From assembly GCA_964512995.1 (NCBI GenBank), contig CAZELM010000006.1:77413-141412 (forward strand): DNA of 64,000 nt, written 5' to 3'. The stretch comes from CAZELM01 sp964512995 (GTDB taxonomy: Bacteria; CSSED10-310). Shown one piece after another: positions 63,759 through 64,000 of this stretch. Within the stretch, counting starts at the first letter, position 1. Every line of letters begins with the position of its first letter. The position numbers were made by a program, and so were the translations under genes. The notes below the pieces were generated by a model. The model was not told the DNA's origin. It made no database searches and saw nothing but the letters and a program-made list of their open reading frames with translations.

Positions 63759-64000
63759 TCACCCCGTCGGCCATGAATGACCATCGGATCGTTCCGGCGC
63801 AAGATGACCGCTTACAGTCGCAGGATGACCGCTCACAGTTGCAGGATGACCGCTCACAGTTGCAGGATGACCGCTTACAGTCGCAGGATGACCGCTTACA
63901 GTCGCAGGATGACCGCTCACAGTTGCAGGATGACCGCTTACAGTTGCAGGATGACCGCTCACAGTTGCAGGATGACCGCTCACAGTTGCAGGATGACCGC
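63759..64000 (-). CDS. Possible C-terminus of a repeat protein, (SGHPATV)n; partial
   Basis: A minus-strand frame stays open from the right window edge to a stop at 63759. It consists of nine or more SGHPATV heptapeptides and ends SGHLAPERSDGHSWPTG. The repeat varies at two bases per unit, and in this frame both variable bases are third codon positions that keep Ala (GCA/GCG) and Val (GTA/GTG). In the opposite strand the same variation would exchange Leu and Ser. The start codon and the rest of the gene lie outside the window, so expression is not proven; a non-coding minisatellite is the alternative. Confidence 0.4.
   Translation of the reverse strand, partial: GHPATVSGHPATVSGHPATVSGHPATVSGHPATVSGHPATVSGHPATVSGHPATVSGHPATVSGHLAPERSDGHSWPTG
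63799..64000. repeat. 21-bp tandem array, nine full units plus a partial one
   Basis: The unit GCAGGATGACCGCTYACAGTY, where Y is C or T, repeats from 63799 to the window end. Unit 1 has one extra substitution (GCAAGATG). The two Y bases are mostly coupled (T with C, or C with T), with at least one unit T with T. There are no spacers, so it is not a CRISPR array. Confidence 0.92.

Noticed and set aside
63773..64000. Plus-strand frame of QDDR[L/S]Q[S/L] heptads
   Set aside because: Variation would be nonsynonymous in this frame, and no ribosome site precedes the ATG; the minus frame is preferred.
63799..64000. Possible CRISPR array
   Set aside because: Units are head-to-tail with no spacers, no cas genes in the window.

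Overview
The window looks like chromosomal DNA of an uncultured bacterium. Bacterial markers are ParB-type parS sites, an ECF sigma factor with its zinc-finger anti-sigma factor, an AddAB-type helicase-nuclease, TldD/TldE, VapBC and strong Shine-Dalgarno sequences. Secreted proteins with PTPTP linkers, beta-helix repeat proteins, a pyruvoyl-type arginine decarboxylase, a deoxyhypusine-synthase homologue and an archaeal-type TctA-like permease suggest a deep-branching or candidate phylum. I cannot fix the phylum from sequence alone. I saw no rRNA, tRNA or CRISPR array.

Layout. 1-2 kb: start of an acetyl-CoA synthetase (acsA), then about 1 kb without genes that holds two perfect parS palindromes and dispersed repeats. 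2-10.8 kb (minus): a run of seven genes: ECF sigma, anti-sigma, bactofilin-like membrane protein, class II aldolase, a large Ser/Thr kinase-ATPase-TPR protein, a coiled-coil membrane protein and a metallo-beta-lactamase-fold lipoprotein. 11-21 kb: a GalT-fold protein with a degenerate active site, a 1.3-kresidue STAND-like NTPase, two secreted proteins that share a C-terminal domain, a repeat patch and a methyltransferase. 21-27 kb: a three-domain fusion (GT-C-like membrane region, SUMF1-like, GH43-like propeller) divergent from a DUF2079 membrane protein. 27-34.6 kb: translationally coupled LUD protein, AddB-like and AddA-like genes. 34.7-43.2 kb: a 2249-residue DnaQ-RecQ-UvrD fusion, transposase debris, an orphan gene and vapBC, which together resemble an accessory island.

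43.3-47.9 kb (minus): a four-gene unit of TPR/His-Cys protein, OB-fold protein, TctA-like permease and YdjM-like membrane hydrolase. 48-55.6 kb: a B12-binding-type radical SAM protein, then a plus-strand run of two phosphate butyryltransferase-like genes, tldD, tldE and a polysaccharide deacetylase. 56-60.4 kb (minus): a polyamine operon (M42 peptidase, deoxyhypusine/homospermidine-synthase-like protein, pyruvoyl arginine decarboxylase, agmatinase) that ends at a clear rho-independent terminator. 60.5-64 kb: a third secreted protein with the shared C-terminal domain, an MFS exporter, and a 21-bp tandem array that runs off the window.

The clearest pathway is arginine to agmatine to putrescine and on to a larger polyamine. 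The most unusual items are the 1092-residue triple fusion, the 2249-residue triple-enzyme helicase, the shared secreted C-terminal domain, the parS pair and the terminal heptapeptide array. All statements on base composition are by eye, not computed.
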